Assembly (NCBI GenBank): GCA_903877645.1
Contig: CAIRES010000080.1
Span: 1-64,000, forward strand
Direction: 5' to 3'
DNA: 64,000 nt
Source: an uncultured Bacteroidota bacterium
Lineage (GTDB): Bacteria; Bacteroidota; Bacteroidia; Chitinophagales; Chitinophagaceae
Both the position numbers and the translations under genes were made by a program. The notes beneath the pieces are model-generated. The model searched no databases and was not told the origin of the DNA. It was given only the letters and a program-made list of their open reading frames with translations. This document shows positions 40,928 through 50,353 of the stretch, piece by piece (position 1 is the stretch's first letter; the number at the start of each line of letters is the position of its first letter).

Positions 40928-41736
40928 TATGCGTCAATGTCCTTGCCAGCGATAGCATCAAGCTGTATTTGCAGAGACCGTAGCAATAACCCCGCCATAT
41001 AATCATAAAACAGATCGGTGTTACCGCCGTATGCTTGTATGTCCCCCAGATATTGGTAATAAGCCAGGCGTTCGCTCTCTTTAATATAGAATGGCGGATA
41101 GCCATTTGCAATCAGTATCATGTTTGATAATATTCTCGACATTCTGCCATTACCATCATAAAAAGGATGGATCGTTACAAAATCCAGATGAAAACGGGAG
41201 GCAAGGACTAAAGGATGGACACTGTCCTTATCACCCCTTGATATCTTTTCCTGAGCAGCATTCAGCTTATTTACCAGGTCGTGCATGAGAACAGGCACAT
41301 CTTCTGGAGGAGCAAAATCTATACGCTCTTTTTTGTAGCTATACAGGTAATTATTGACTTTTTTCCAATTGCCCGGCATATCTCTTTTAGCCGGATCATC
41401 TTCATTCATAATAACCTTATGTATCTCCCTGATCCGTCGCTCTGAAATATTCAATTCGCCCTTACCTATCCTGAGAATATCGACAATCACCTCGTCATGG
41501 CCCTTTATCTCCAATATATCTTTCAGAGGTTTCCCATCAACGGTAATGTTACCAACCATTACACTACGGGTTTCGCTTCGGGTAAGGGAATTACCTTCCA
41601 TGCTATTGGACGTATAATTCCATTCCAGCCGAAATTTATAGTTTATCTTCTTCAGCACGTCAACAGGTATTTTACCATAAACATTTATGGCATCCTGTAA
41701 TTCATCTATTTGCTGAAGTTTTTCTTTAAAGGACAT
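40924..41736 (-). CDS. Fic-domain AMP-transferase, self-inhibited type
   Basis: I take the ATG at 41736 (MSFKEKLQQIDELQDAINVY), giving 270 residues. The Fic motif is complete: HPFYDGNGRMSRIL. Before it, SNSMEGNSLTRSET matches the (S/T)xxxE(G/N) inhibitory helix, which in class II Fic proteins lies N-terminal and blocks the ATP site. Such enzymes attach AMP (or other nucleotide parts) to protein side chains. No separate antitoxin gene is present, consistent with the built-in inhibitor. A short C-terminal helical part follows. Confidence 0.92.
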   Translation of the reverse strand: MSFKEKLQQIDELQDAINVYGKIPVDVLKKINYKFRLEWNYTSNSMEGNSLTRSETRSVMVGNITVDGKPLKDILEIKGHDEVIVDILRIGKGELNISERRIREIHKVIMNEDDPAKRDMPGNWKKVNNYLYSYKKERIDFAPPEDVPVLMHDLVNKLNAAQEKISRGDKDSVHPLVLASRFHLDFVTIHPFYDGNGRMSRILSNMILIANGYPPFYIKESERLAYYQYLGDIQAYGGNTDLFYDYMAGLLLRSLQIQLDAIAGKDIDAY

Positions 41737-41760
41737 AACTATTGTAAAATTAATAAAAAA

Positions 41761-41793
41761 CAAACGCCCTACAGTATTGTTGCAGGGCGTTTG
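41761..41793 (-). terminator. Terminator after rpoD
   Basis: CAAACGCCCT (41761-41770) pairs with AGGGCGTTTG (41784-41793). It lies 24 bases beyond the rpoD stop on the minus strand, just upstream of fic. Confidence 0.85.
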
Positions 41794-41816
41794 CTAAAAA
41801 TCATTAATGTAGATGT

Positions 41817-42686
41817 TTAATTGCCGAGGTAAGTTTTTAGTAACTGGCAGCGGCTGGCGGTGCGCAGTTTGGTGATGGCTTTGTCTTTTATCTGGCGTAC
41901 ACGCTCGCGGGTAAGGGAGAATTTCTCACCTATATCTTCGAGGCTCATAGGATTTGCTACACCTATACCGAAATACAGTTTGATCACATCACGCTGACGA
42001 TCCGTGAGGGTGCTGAGTGAGCGGTCGATCTCGCAACGGAGTGATTCGCCATGATAGAGTGCAGAATCAGCAGATTCAGAGTTCGGATTTTCGAGGATAT
42101 CGAGCAGGGTATTGTCTTCGCTGTCCACAAAAGGCGCATCGACAGATACGTGGCGTGCGGCCACGCCCAGCGTGGTTTCCACCTCTTCGGTTCCTATTTC
42201 CAGGAGTTCTGCAAGCTCTTCGGTAGATGGCTCCCGCTCATACTCCTGTTCGAGCTGAGAGTACGCTTTGCTGATCTTATTGGAAAGGCCCACTTTATTG
42301 AGCGGTAAGCGAACGATGCGTGATTGCTCAGCGAGTGCCTGTAGTATGGATTGGCGAATCCACCAAACTGCATAAGAGATGAATTTGAAACCGCGGGTCT
42401 CATCAAATCTTTGTGCAGCTTTGATAAGGCCGAGATTACCTTCATTGATCAGATCGCTTAAAGACAGGCCCTGATTTTGATACTGTTTTGCAACGGATAC
42501 TACGAAACGGAGGTTGGCCTTAGTGAGCTTTTCGAGTGCGCGCTCATCGCCCTGCTTAATACGGATAGCTAACTGAACTTCTTCTTCGGGGGTAATGAGA
42601 TCAACTTTGCCAATTTCCTGGAGGTATTTTTCCAATGACTGGCTTTCCCTGTTGGTAATAGATTTCGTGATCTTCAACTGACGCAT
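41817..42686 (-). CDS. rpoD: Primary RNA polymerase sigma factor (Bacteroidota type)
   Basis: From [11 protein letters not shown] at 42686 the product has 289 residues; two further in-frame starts lie just upstream. It has region 1.2 ([20 protein letters not shown]), region 2 ([40 protein letters not shown]), region 3 and region 4 ([33 protein letters not shown]). Region 1.1 is missing, as in primary sigma factors of this phylum, which read the TTTG/TAnnTTTG promoters seen throughout this window. Confidence 0.95.
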   Translation of the reverse strand: MRQLKITKSITNRESQSLEKYLQEIGKVDLITPEEEVQLAIRIKQGDERALEKLTKANLRFVVSVAKQYQNQGLSLSDLINEGNLGLIKAAQRFDETRGFKFISYAVWWIRQSILQALAEQSRIVRLPLNKVGLSNKISKAYSQLEQEYEREPSTEELAELLEIGTEEVETTLGVAARHVSVDAPFVDSEDNTLLDILENPNSESADSALYHGESLRCEIDRSLSTLTDRQRDVIKLYFGIGVANPMSLEDIGEKFSLTRERVRQIKDKAITKLRTASRCQLLKTYLGN

Positions 42687-42925
42687 AGACATAGGCAAAG
42701 ATTTGAGTGGTTTGGAAATGGTGAGTCACAGTGAAGGATAGAAAAGTGTGTTGTTTCAAGGCAAAACTAAGGGTCTTGGCAATCAGACCCAAAAAAAATT
42801 TAGGAATACATTAACAGCTTTTATATTGATTGGCCGAATGTGTTTAAAATAAATATCAGATAATCAATAATAAAATTTTGATTGTAGCTTCCTTTTTTTA
42901 TTATTGCACCCAAACTGATTAAAAA

Positions 42926-43321
42926 GTGAATAGTTCTACGACGAAAAAGAAGATAATGTACTCCGTTGAGTTCCCTATACGTTGCTCCCCTGCGATCTTA
43001 TATGAATTTCTGGCTACACCGGTGGGCTTGCAGGAGTGGTTTGCGGATAAGGTAGACCAACGGGAGAATGTATATTCGTTCAGTTGGAACGGGAGCGTAG
43101 ATACTGCGCAGATACTGGAACACGTTGAAAATGAATTTATCAGGTACCGCTGGGACCATTATGCGAAGGACGAATTTTTTGAATTCAGCATAGAGCAAAG
43201 CCCGGTGACCAATGAGACCATACTGAGGATAACGGATTTTGCGGATAAGAACGATATGAAAGACCAACAGCAGCTATGGAGTTCTCAGGTGAATGACCTG
43301 AAGCACCGTATAGGCGCTTAA
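42926..43321 (+). CDS. START-like/SRPBCC domain protein
   Basis: The 131-residue product (GTG start; an ATG at 42956 would give the shorter form) has VEFPIRCSPAILYEFLATPV, GLQEWFADKV, VYSFSWNG and FIRYRWDHYAKDEFFEFSIE, which fit the AHSA1/START-like helix-grip fold common in Bacteroidota. Ligand unknown. It is monocistronic, closed by a terminator. Confidence 0.8.
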   Translation: MNSSTTKKKIMYSVEFPIRCSPAILYEFLATPVGLQEWFADKVDQRENVYSFSWNGSVDTAQILEHVENEFIRYRWDHYAKDEFFEFSIEQSPVTNETILRITDFADKNDMKDQQQLWSSQVNDLKHRIGA

Positions 43322-43339
43322 TATGCTTAAATGACTATT

Positions 43340-43369
43340 AAGGCTTGCTTCTGACCGGAAGCAAGCCTT
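43340..43369 (+). terminator. Terminator after the SRPBCC gene
   Basis: AAGGCTTGCTTC (43340-43351) pairs exactly with GAAGCAAGCCTT (43358-43369) around TGACCG, 19 bases after the stop codon. Confidence 0.85.
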
Positions 43370-43428
43370 TCTGTATAATAAAAGGTTAATCCCTCAGCTA
43401 CAATAAAAGAATAGCAGGTGTTTTTATG

Positions 43429-43436
43429 TAGGTTTG
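43429..43436 (+). promoter_or_regulatory. -7 box of the second LptF/G gene
   Basis: TAGGTTTG matches TAnnTTTG. It contains the TTG at 43434, which therefore cannot be the start codon; the TTG at 43458 is preferred. Confidence 0.5.
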
Positions 43437-43457
43437 TACCTTAAAGCCATAGCCATA

Positions 43458-44915
43458 TTGATAAAGAAGCTGGACATATTGATCATCCGTAGTTTCATCG
43501 GGCCATTCATCGTCACCTTTTTCGTATCCCTGTTTGTGCTGGTGATGCAATTCTTCTGGCTGTATATGGATGAGCTGATCGGCAAAGGGATTGGGATATG
43601 GCCCATTCTGCAACTGCTCATCTATATGTCTACAACGCTGGTACCGCTGGCGTTACCGCTGAGCATATTACTGGCCTCCATCATGACATTTGGTGATATG
43701 GGCGAGAATTTTGAGCTGGTGGCCATAAAATCATCCGGTATATCGTTGCTGCGGTTCATGCGGCCATTGGTGATCTTTATGATCTTTGTGGCAGGGACTG
43801 CATTTATTTTCAGTAATAATGTGATACCTGTGGCCAACCTTAAAGCCTTGTCCCTGCTGTATGATGTGCGCAACTCGAAGCCAACGCTCAATATCCGCCC
43901 TGACCAATTCAATAACGAGATACATGGCTTCTCTATAAGGGTGGGCAGCAAGGATGAGGATGGCAATACCATACATGACGTGATGATCTATGACCATAAC
44001 GATATGGCCGGCAATACCAAGCTGATATTGGCGAAAGAGGGGCAAATGATCGCATCACCAGACAAGCAATCCCTCATTTTCAAATTAAAAGATGGCTGGC
44101 GTTATGAGGAAGGTTACAACCATGGCATTAATGACATGACCCAAACAAGGATGCACTTTGCACATTGGGATAAAGTGTTCGACCTGTCGTCTTTTAAGTT
44201 TACACGCACTAATGAGGACATGTTCAAAAATGCATACCAGATGATGAATGTATCGCAACTATCGACAACCATCGATAGTCTGCGTCGGTACAAAACAAGG
44301 GTATTTACTACTGTAGGCACAGGCATTGCACCCTATATTACTTACAACAATACCTCTAAGGAAAGTAAACAGATAACAACAACGATCAAACAAAAAGGAC
44401 ACATACGCACGTATGACTCTTCTTTCCTGCAACTGGTGCCTGACTCATCGCGTGTAGCTGTCTTGCAAACGGCCGCCAATAATCTGCACAGCTTTAAATC
44501 GCTGATGGATATTAACTCATTAGACAAGATGTTGCAGCAGGAAAATTTTATAAAATACGATATTGAATGGCATAAGAAATTCACGCTGTCGTTTGCCTGC
44601 ATATTGCTGTTCCTTATCGGCGCACCGCTTGGGGCCATTATCCGCAAGGGCGGCCTGGGTATGCCACTGATCATTGCCATTATATTCTTCATGCTGTTTT
44701 ATGTCTTGAACATAGTGGGCGAAAAACTGGCCAAAGCAGGCTCAGTGATCCCATGGATAGGTATGTGGATGTCTACTATTCTGCTGCTGCCTATAGCGCT
44801 GTTCCTGATCAATTCGGCAAGAAATGATTCGAGGATATTTACCAAAGAATTGTATTTGAAAATATTTCAGTTTTTTAAAAATATCTTTGTACCCAAAAGC
44901 AGCACAGTTGAATAA
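43458..44915 (+). CDS. LptF/LptG-family LPS export permease (longer paralog)
   Basis: From the TTG at 43458 (MIKKLDILIIRSFIGPFIVT) the product has 485 residues. It shares the family plan with the protein at 26263: N-terminal membrane helices (FFVSLFVLVMQFFWLYMDEL; TLVPLALPLSILLASIMTFG, ENFELVAIKSSGISLLRFMR), a periplasmic domain of about 230 residues, larger than in the other copy, and C-terminal helices (FTLSFACILLFLIGAPLGAI, IRKGGLGMPLIIAIIFFMLF). It forms the LPS export pump with LptB. The next two genes follow closely and also act on the envelope. Confidence 0.9.
   Translation: MIKKLDILIIRSFIGPFIVTFFVSLFVLVMQFFWLYMDELIGKGIGIWPILQLLIYMSTTLVPLALPLSILLASIMTFGDMGENFELVAIKSSGISLLRFMRPLVIFMIFVAGTAFIFSNNVIPVANLKALSLLYDVRNSKPTLNIRPDQFNNEIHGFSIRVGSKDEDGNTIHDVMIYDHNDMAGNTKLILAKEGQMIASPDKQSLIFKLKDGWRYEEGYNHGINDMTQTRMHFAHWDKVFDLSSFKFTRTNEDMFKNAYQMMNVSQLSTTIDSLRRYKTRVFTTVGTGIAPYITYNNTSKESKQITTTIKQKGHIRTYDSSFLQLVPDSSRVAVLQTAANNLHSFKSLMDINSLDKMLQQENFIKYDIEWHKKFTLSFACILLFLIGAPLGAIIRKGGLGMPLIIAIIFFMLFYVLNIVGEKLAKAGSVIPWIGMWMSTILLLPIALFLINSARNDSRIFTKELYLKIFQFFKNIFVPKSSTVE
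44882..44889 (+). promoter_or_regulatory. -7 box inside the end of the LptF/G gene
   Basis: TATCTTTG matches TAnnTTTG, with a TTTG at 44855-44858. It may give the PAP2 gene its own start in addition to read-through. Confidence 0.45.
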
Positions 44916-45561
44916 AAGCCGTGAGCTACCATACAACCCGTTCTTCATCATTCCGTTTTTGGCTTGGGTGCTTGCCGGGGGTATTCTATTGGCTTGCTTC
45001 AGCAGAGTGGAACTGTTCGCGTTCATCAACCTGCACCATTCGCCTTTTGCAGACGGGCTGATGTATTACGCCACTTATATGGGCCAGGTAGAAGTGATCA
45101 TACCCGGACTGCTGCTGGTAAGTTTGATAAAGAAAAACCGGAACTGGTGGTATTTTGTAACCGCAGCACTGTGCAACCTCGTGCCTTTGCTGATACAGCA
45201 GTGTTTCAAATCTTATTTTGACGCTATACGTCCGATGACCTATTTCCATAAAGCCGCATGGATACATGTATTGCCGGACTGGCCTATACTTTTCAATCAT
45301 AGTTTTCCATCGGGGCACAGCCAGGGGGCATTCAGTTTTTTTTGTTTCCTGTCTTTGCTTCTATCCGGCACAAATAAAAAGGCCGGGATATTATTCTTTT
45401 TACTTGCCATTACCACCTGCTATTCGCGGGTATACCTGACTGCTCATTTTTTTGACGACATTTATGCCGGCAGTATCATAGGCACAGTGACCACAACAAT
45501 TATCTTTGCTGTGATGCTCAAATACAAGAAGCACTTTTTCAAAAAAGGCACTTTTGCATAG
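44908..45561 (+). CDS. PAP2-superfamily lipid phosphatase
   Basis: A 217-residue membrane protein, start taken as the TTG at 44908 (MNKSRELPYNPFFIIPFLAW). The three PAP2 motifs are present: KSYFDAIRP, FPSGHSQ and SRVYLTAHFFDD, with catalytic His residues in the second and third. Such enzymes remove phosphate from undecaprenyl pyrophosphate or from lipid A at the periplasmic face. Its place between an LPS permease and an ArnT-like transferase points to lipid A or carrier-lipid processing. Confidence 0.9.
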   Translation: MNKSRELPYNPFFIIPFLAWVLAGGILLACFSRVELFAFINLHHSPFADGLMYYATYMGQVEVIIPGLLLVSLIKKNRNWWYFVTAALCNLVPLLIQQCFKSYFDAIRPMTYFHKAAWIHVLPDWPILFNHSFPSGHSQGAFSFFCFLSLLLSGTNKKAGILFFLLAITTCYSRVYLTAHFFDDIYAGSIIGTVTTTIIFAVMLKYKKHFFKKGTFA

Positions 45562-45565
45562 ACGT

Positions 45566-47236
45566 ATGCCGAACTATTTACGATACAGCATCATTATTGC
45601 AGCAGGAAGCCTGTTGTTCTTCCCCTTGCTGGGGCACGTGCATTTATTTGACTGGGATGAGATCAATTTTGCGGAATGTGCCAGGGAGATGATCGTATCC
45701 AAGGACTATTTGCGGGCACAAATAGATTTCATGCCTTTCTGGGAGAAACCACCTTTGTTCATCTGGATGCAGGTATTGGCAATGAAAATATTTGGCGTTG
45801 GCGCTTATGCGGCCCGGTTCCCTAATGCGTTGATAGGCGTAACGACGCTTGCAACGCTTTTTTATGCCGGCAAGCGGGTGATGAACGAAAAAATGGCATC
45901 GTGGTGGGTATTGCTTTATGCGGCTACCTGGTTACCACATTTTTATTTCAAGTCAGGCATCATTGACCCTACCTTCAATTTCTTTATTTTTCTTTCTTTT
46001 TTCCAGGTACATCTTACCGGATTTGCAACCCGCAAGAAGCTGCACGCAATATTAGCGGGCCTTTTCCTGGGGCTGGCTGTATTAATTAAAGGACCCGTAG
46101 CGATATTGGTAGCTTTACTGGCATTTGTTGTTTACGTTATTGTGAACAGGGGATTGAATTACCTAAAAGGCATCTACCTGTTATTGATAGCAACGTTTGC
46201 TCTGCTTCCTGTGCTTTTGTGGCTGGGAACAGCAGTGATTCATTATGGTGCAGATTACGGGAGCTGGTTCCTGAAGGAGTTTTTGTCTTACCAGGTAAGA
46301 CTGTTCAGCACAGAGGATGCAGATCATGGCGGGCCGTTCTATTACCATTTCATTGTGCTGCTGCTGGGTTGTTTTCCTGCGTCTATATTCCTGTTTCAGT
46401 ATAACAGGAAAAGGGTCAGTCATAATGCGCATACACATGACTTCACCCGGTGGATGTGGATATTATTCTGGGTGGTACTTATTTTGTTTTCGATAGTAAA
46501 GACCAAGATTGTACATTATTCTTCACTGTGCTACTTCCCGCTTACCTACCTGGGCGCTCTACAGCTATACCACCTGGGCAATGACAGTGCACAGCTAAAG
46601 AAAGGTATAAGGGTACTATTGCTTTCTATTGGTTCGCTATTGGCTGTAGTGATCACCTTGCTGCCGGTTGTAGGGCTGAATAAGGAAAGACTGACCCCAT
46701 ACATCCAAGACCCTTTTGCCGTGGGTAATTTACAGGCTAATGTATCCTGGAGCTATACGGAATGCGGCTGGGGAATAATTTATCTCATTGGTATATGGGT
46801 AGCAGCGGCAATGATCAGAAAAGATTTTCGTAAGGGTATGATCGTTTTATGTTTGCTACAGGTAATGATCATACAGGTAACCGTACTTCATTTTACACCA
46901 AAAATAGAAGCCTACTCCCAAGGGGCAGCAATAGATTACTTTAAACGATTTGAAGGCAAGGATGTATACGTTCAGCCCCTTGGTTATAAGAGCTACGCCA
47001 ATCTCTTTTATACCCAAAAAACAGCAGCGACAGACAGTAATTATTACACCTATAAGTTAGATAGCAAGGGTAGCCAAAAGGAACCAATACCGAATGAAGC
47101 ATGGCTGATAGGTGGAAAAACGGATAAGCCTGTATACTTCATCAGCAAAATACAGGACAGTGCCAAATATGCAAAATTGCCCGAATTGATCGTAACCGGC
47201 AGCAGTAATGGTTTTGTGTTTTACAAGAAAAAGTAA
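45566..47236 (+). CDS. ArnT/PMT-like GT-C glycosyltransferase
   Basis: A 556-residue polytopic protein with ATG at 45566, four bases after the PAP2 stop. The first periplasmic loop carries the GT-C signature LFDWDEINFAECAREMIVSK (acidic DE), then FMPFWEKPPLFIWMQ and FGVGAYAARFPNALIG, as in ArnT and related polyprenyl-phosphate-sugar transferases. About ten hydrophobic segments and a soluble C-terminal part follow. It probably adds a sugar from a lipid carrier to lipid A or another periplasmic acceptor. Confidence 0.88.
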   Translation: MPNYLRYSIIIAAGSLLFFPLLGHVHLFDWDEINFAECAREMIVSKDYLRAQIDFMPFWEKPPLFIWMQVLAMKIFGVGAYAARFPNALIGVTTLATLFYAGKRVMNEKMASWWVLLYAATWLPHFYFKSGIIDPTFNFFIFLSFFQVHLTGFATRKKLHAILAGLFLGLAVLIKGPVAILVALLAFVVYVIVNRGLNYLKGIYLLLIATFALLPVLLWLGTAVIHYGADYGSWFLKEFLSYQVRLFSTEDADHGGPFYYHFIVLLLGCFPASIFLFQYNRKRVSHNAHTHDFTRWMWILFWVVLILFSIVKTKIVHYSSLCYFPLTYLGALQLYHLGNDSAQLKKGIRVLLLSIGSLLAVVITLLPVVGLNKERLTPYIQDPFAVGNLQANVSWSYTECGWGIIYLIGIWVAAAMIRKDFRKGMIVLCLLQVMIIQVTVLHFTPKIEAYSQGAAIDYFKRFEGKDVYVQPLGYKSYANLFYTQKTAATDSNYYTYKLDSKGSQKEPIPNEAWLIGGKTDKPVYFISKIQDSAKYAKLPELIVTGSSNGFVFYKKK

Positions 47237-47353
47237 CAGATTTACACGGGTAAAACACCCTAAATTTGGTGAAATCTCAAAATATATTGATATTTATGAG
47301 GGGTAATTGATAATTTTCATATTTTTATCGCCTTATTAAAACGGAATACCTGC

Positions 47354-47932
47354 ATGCAGTTTGAAAAGGTCAAAAAATTTATCCTTGATAAGCTCAAGAA
47401 AGAACTGGCCAAAAACCTAACTTATCATAGCCTGGGGCATATAAAGGATGTGTTTGCAGCGGCCGAAAATATTGCGGGGTTAGAAAAGATAACAGGAGAA
47501 GACCTTACATTGCTTCTTACCGCCGTATTGTTTCATGATTCGGGATTTATTGAATCTCAAAAGGATCATGAGCGCCTGTCGTGTGAAATTGCCCAGGAAT
47601 ACCTGCCACAATTCGATTATACCCCCGGCCAAATAGATTGCGTATGCGGTATGATCATGGCTACACAAATACCACAATCACCAAAAAACAAATTGGAAGA
47701 GATCATTTGTGATGCCGACCTTGACTACCTGGGCAGGGATGACTTTTTCAAGATAGGCGATAGCCTTTATAGTGAATTGCGCATGTATGGCATCCTGAAC
47801 AACGAACTGGAATGGAATAAACTACAGGTGAAATTCCTGGAGAACCATCATTATTTCACGCCGTCAGCAAAGAAACTGAGAAAAGAAAAGAAAGCAGCCA
47901 ACCTGCTTATCGTGAAGTCTAAGATCAAGTAA
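47354..47932 (+). CDS. HD-domain phosphohydrolase
   Basis: The 192-residue product has the HD metal ligands in order: NLTYHSLGHIKDVF (first His), AVLFHDSGFIESQKDH (HD pair) and ICDADLDYLGRDDF (final Asp). HD proteins hydrolyse nucleotides or cyclic nucleotides; the substrate cannot be told here. It lies two bases before the YitT gene and is probably co-transcribed with it. Confidence 0.87.
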   Translation: MQFEKVKKFILDKLKKELAKNLTYHSLGHIKDVFAAAENIAGLEKITGEDLTLLLTAVLFHDSGFIESQKDHERLSCEIAQEYLPQFDYTPGQIDCVCGMIMATQIPQSPKNKLEEIICDADLDYLGRDDFFKIGDSLYSELRMYGILNNELEWNKLQVKFLENHHYFTPSAKKLRKEKKAANLLIVKSKIK

Positions 47933-47934
47933 TA

Positions 47935-48825
47935 ATGACCAAATTAATAAAACAACTCCCGCACAGCGTGCAGGATACTATATACGCCGTCACAGGTACG
48001 TTGATCACCGGCTTTGCACTTAAAGGGCTTCTTATACCTAATGATTTCCTTGATGGCGGAGTGACCGGCATCTCCCTTCTGCTGCATGAACTTTATCATG
48101 TGAACATAGCTTGGGTGATCGTAGCTCTGAATATCCCGCTTATCCTTGCCGGAGCGTATCATGTAAACAAGCGTTTTGCCTTAAAGACCCTGGCCTGTGT
48201 TGTAGGCCTGGGCCTTTGCCTGGCATTCATACATTACCCTGTGATCACTACTGAAAAATATGACAAAATACTTGTGGCGTTATTCGGCGGGTTCTTCCTC
48301 GGCATAGGCATAGGGCTTGCCATGCGTGCAGGCTGTGCTATTGACGGTATAGAGGTATTGGCATTGTATACACTCAAAAGGAGCAGTTTTACGATCAGCG
48401 AGATCATTCTCGGACTTAATGTGATCATCTTCCTGATCGCGGCTATGAAACTAGGGCTGGTGATCTCTTTTTATTCTATGCTCACCTATTATGTGGCATC
48501 CCGCACGATAGACTATGTGGTTGAGGGCCTTGAAGAATATACGGGAGTTACGATCATCTCAGGAAAAAGCGAAGAAATAAAAGAACAACTTGTAATAAAA
48601 CTGGGTAAAGGCATTACTGTATATAAAGGCGAAAGAGGCTTTCTGAAGGACAATTTCAAACATCATGCTGCCTGCGATATTGTATTCACAGTGGTGACGC
48701 GACTTGAAGTGCGCCGACTTAAGAACATGATCCATACGATAGACCCCAACGCCTTCGTTTTTACGAATACTATTAAAGAGGTAGCGGGCAGCGGCGGCGT
48801 GATCAAGCACCATAAAGGACATTAG
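47935..48825 (+). CDS. YitT-family membrane protein
   Basis: The 296-residue product has five to six N-terminal membrane helices (YAVTGTLITGFALKGLLIPN; DFLDGGVTGISLLLHELYHV; GGFFLGIGIGLAMRAGCAID, GIEVLAL) followed by a soluble C-terminal DUF2179 domain (GVTIISGKSEEIKEQLVIKL; RGFLKDNF; FVFTNTIKEVAGSGG). The family is widespread and its transport role is unproven. It starts two bases after the HD gene. Confidence 0.9.
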   Translation: MTKLIKQLPHSVQDTIYAVTGTLITGFALKGLLIPNDFLDGGVTGISLLLHELYHVNIAWVIVALNIPLILAGAYHVNKRFALKTLACVVGLGLCLAFIHYPVITTEKYDKILVALFGGFFLGIGIGLAMRAGCAIDGIEVLALYTLKRSSFTISEIILGLNVIIFLIAAMKLGLVISFYSMLTYYVASRTIDYVVEGLEEYTGVTIISGKSEEIKEQLVIKLGKGITVYKGERGFLKDNFKHHAACDIVFTVVTRLEVRRLKNMIHTIDPNAFVFTNTIKEVAGSGGVIKHHKGH

Positions 48826-48985
48826 AGTGGAAAAACCTGAGGGGCATATTCCAAATTCCAGGGTTTAAATGTCAAATACAAGCGACCACCGGAAGCATCA
48901 AATCCGAGGCTGACCTTCTCATCTATAGGCTAAACTCCCTGTGGCTTTACCTACATTAGTGAATTCATTTCCCAATCCAAACAAT

Positions 48986-48993
48986 TATCTTTG
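48986..48993 (+). promoter_or_regulatory. -7 box of glyA, leaderless spacing
   Basis: TATCTTTG fits TAnnTTTG and ends four bases before the ATG at 48998, placing the expected transcription start at the start codon. Confidence 0.55.
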
Positions 48994-48997
48994 CTGC

Positions 48998-50281
48998 ATG
49001 ACAAGAGATACCGCCATATTCGACCTGATAGACCAGGAACTGCTGCGCCAGCGCCGTGGCCTTGAGCTGATCGCTTCTGAAAACTTCACGAGCATGCAGG
49101 TAATGCAGGCTATGGGCAGTGTAATGACCAATAAATATGCCGAAGGGTATCCCGGAAGGCGTTATTATGGCGGCTGCGAGATAGTGGATATGAGCGAACA
49201 ACTGGCGATAGACAGGGCAAAAGAAATTTTCGGTGTAGACTATGCCAATGTGCAGCCCCATAGCGGCGCACAAGCCAATGCCGCCCTTATGCTGGCATTA
49301 TTGAATCCCGGCGATACGATCATGGGCCTGGACCTGAGCATGGGAGGACACCTGACGCATGGCTCTTCAGTGAATTTCTCAGGCAAGCTATATAAAGCAG
49401 TGCATTATGGGGTAAAGAAAGAAAATGGCCTCGTTGATTATGATATGATGGAGCAGCAGGCACATAAACATAAACCGAAGCTTGTTATCTGCGGTGCATC
49501 TGCCTATAGCCGCGACTGGAACTACATACGCATCCGCTCTATAGCAGACAGTATAGGAGCGCTAGTGATGGCAGACATCTCCCACCCTGCAGGGCTTATT
49601 GCCAAGGGATTGCTGAACAGTCCGTTCGATCATTGCCATTTTGTGACCACCACCACACATAAGACCCTGCGCGGGCCAAGGGGCGGACTCATATTGATGA
49701 AAACAGATTTCGAGAACCCCATGGGCCATAAAGGACCTAAAGGCGAGATCCGGATGATGAGCCAACTGATCGACCTTGCCGTATTCCCCGGCACACAAGG
49801 CGGCCCACTGGAGCATGTGATCGCAGCGAAGGCTGTATCGTTCCACGAAATTCTACAACCTGAATTCACAACCTATTCAAAACAGGTGATCGCAAACGCA
49901 CAGGCTTTGGCAAAAGCATTCACAGAAAAAGGGTATGACATTGTATCCGGCGGTACAGATAATCATTTGCTGCTTATAGACTTGCGCAACAAAAACATCA
50001 GTGGAAAAAAAGCGGAAAACACCCTGGTGCATGCAGACATTACTATCAATAAGAACATGGTGCCCTTTGATGATAAATCGCCCTTTGTGACGTCGGGTAT
50101 ACGCGTAGGCGTACCGGCGGTAACGACCCGCGGACTAAAGGAAATCGATATGCAGCAGATCGTGAACTGGCTAGACCGTGTACTGATGGCACCTGATGAC
50201 GAACAATTAATACACCGCGTAAAAGGCGAGGTGAATGAATTCATGAAAGGCTTTCCTATGTACCCGGAATGGGGTAAATAA
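48998..50281 (+). CDS. glyA: Serine hydroxymethyltransferase
   Basis: With the ATG at 48998 ([20 protein letters not shown]) the product has 427 residues, the usual length for the phylum. It shows [76 protein letters not shown] and the PLP-lysine stretch [14 protein letters not shown]. It makes glycine and methylene-THF from serine. The longer reading from 48941 would start upstream of the promoter box and is rejected. Confidence 0.96.
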   Translation: MTRDTAIFDLIDQELLRQRRGLELIASENFTSMQVMQAMGSVMTNKYAEGYPGRRYYGGCEIVDMSEQLAIDRAKEIFGVDYANVQPHSGAQANAALMLALLNPGDTIMGLDLSMGGHLTHGSSVNFSGKLYKAVHYGVKKENGLVDYDMMEQQAHKHKPKLVICGASAYSRDWNYIRIRSIADSIGALVMADISHPAGLIAKGLLNSPFDHCHFVTTTTHKTLRGPRGGLILMKTDFENPMGHKGPKGEIRMMSQLIDLAVFPGTQGGPLEHVIAAKAVSFHEILQPEFTTYSKQVIANAQALAKAFTEKGYDIVSGGTDNHLLLIDLRNKNISGKKAENTLVHADITINKNMVPFDDKSPFVTSGIRVGVPAVTTRGLKEIDMQQIVNWLDRVLMAPDDEQLIHRVKGEVNEFMKGFPMYPEWGK

Positions 50282-50294
50282 CGGATCAACTATT

Positions 50295-50336
50295 AACACA
50301 AAGCCCTTGCAGGAAATACTGCAAGGGCTTTGTGTT
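50295..50336. terminator. Bidirectional terminator between glyA and kynA
   Basis: AACACAAAGCCCTTGCAG (50295-50312) pairs exactly with CTGCAAGGGCTTTGTGTT (50319-50336) around GAAATA. It serves two convergent genes. Confidence 0.9.
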
Positions 50337-50353
50337 ATACCTTATAAAACTGC

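Noticed and set aside
48826-48985. Small gene between yitT and glyA
   Set aside because: No ORF of note; only a stray AAATTCC-type fragment is present.
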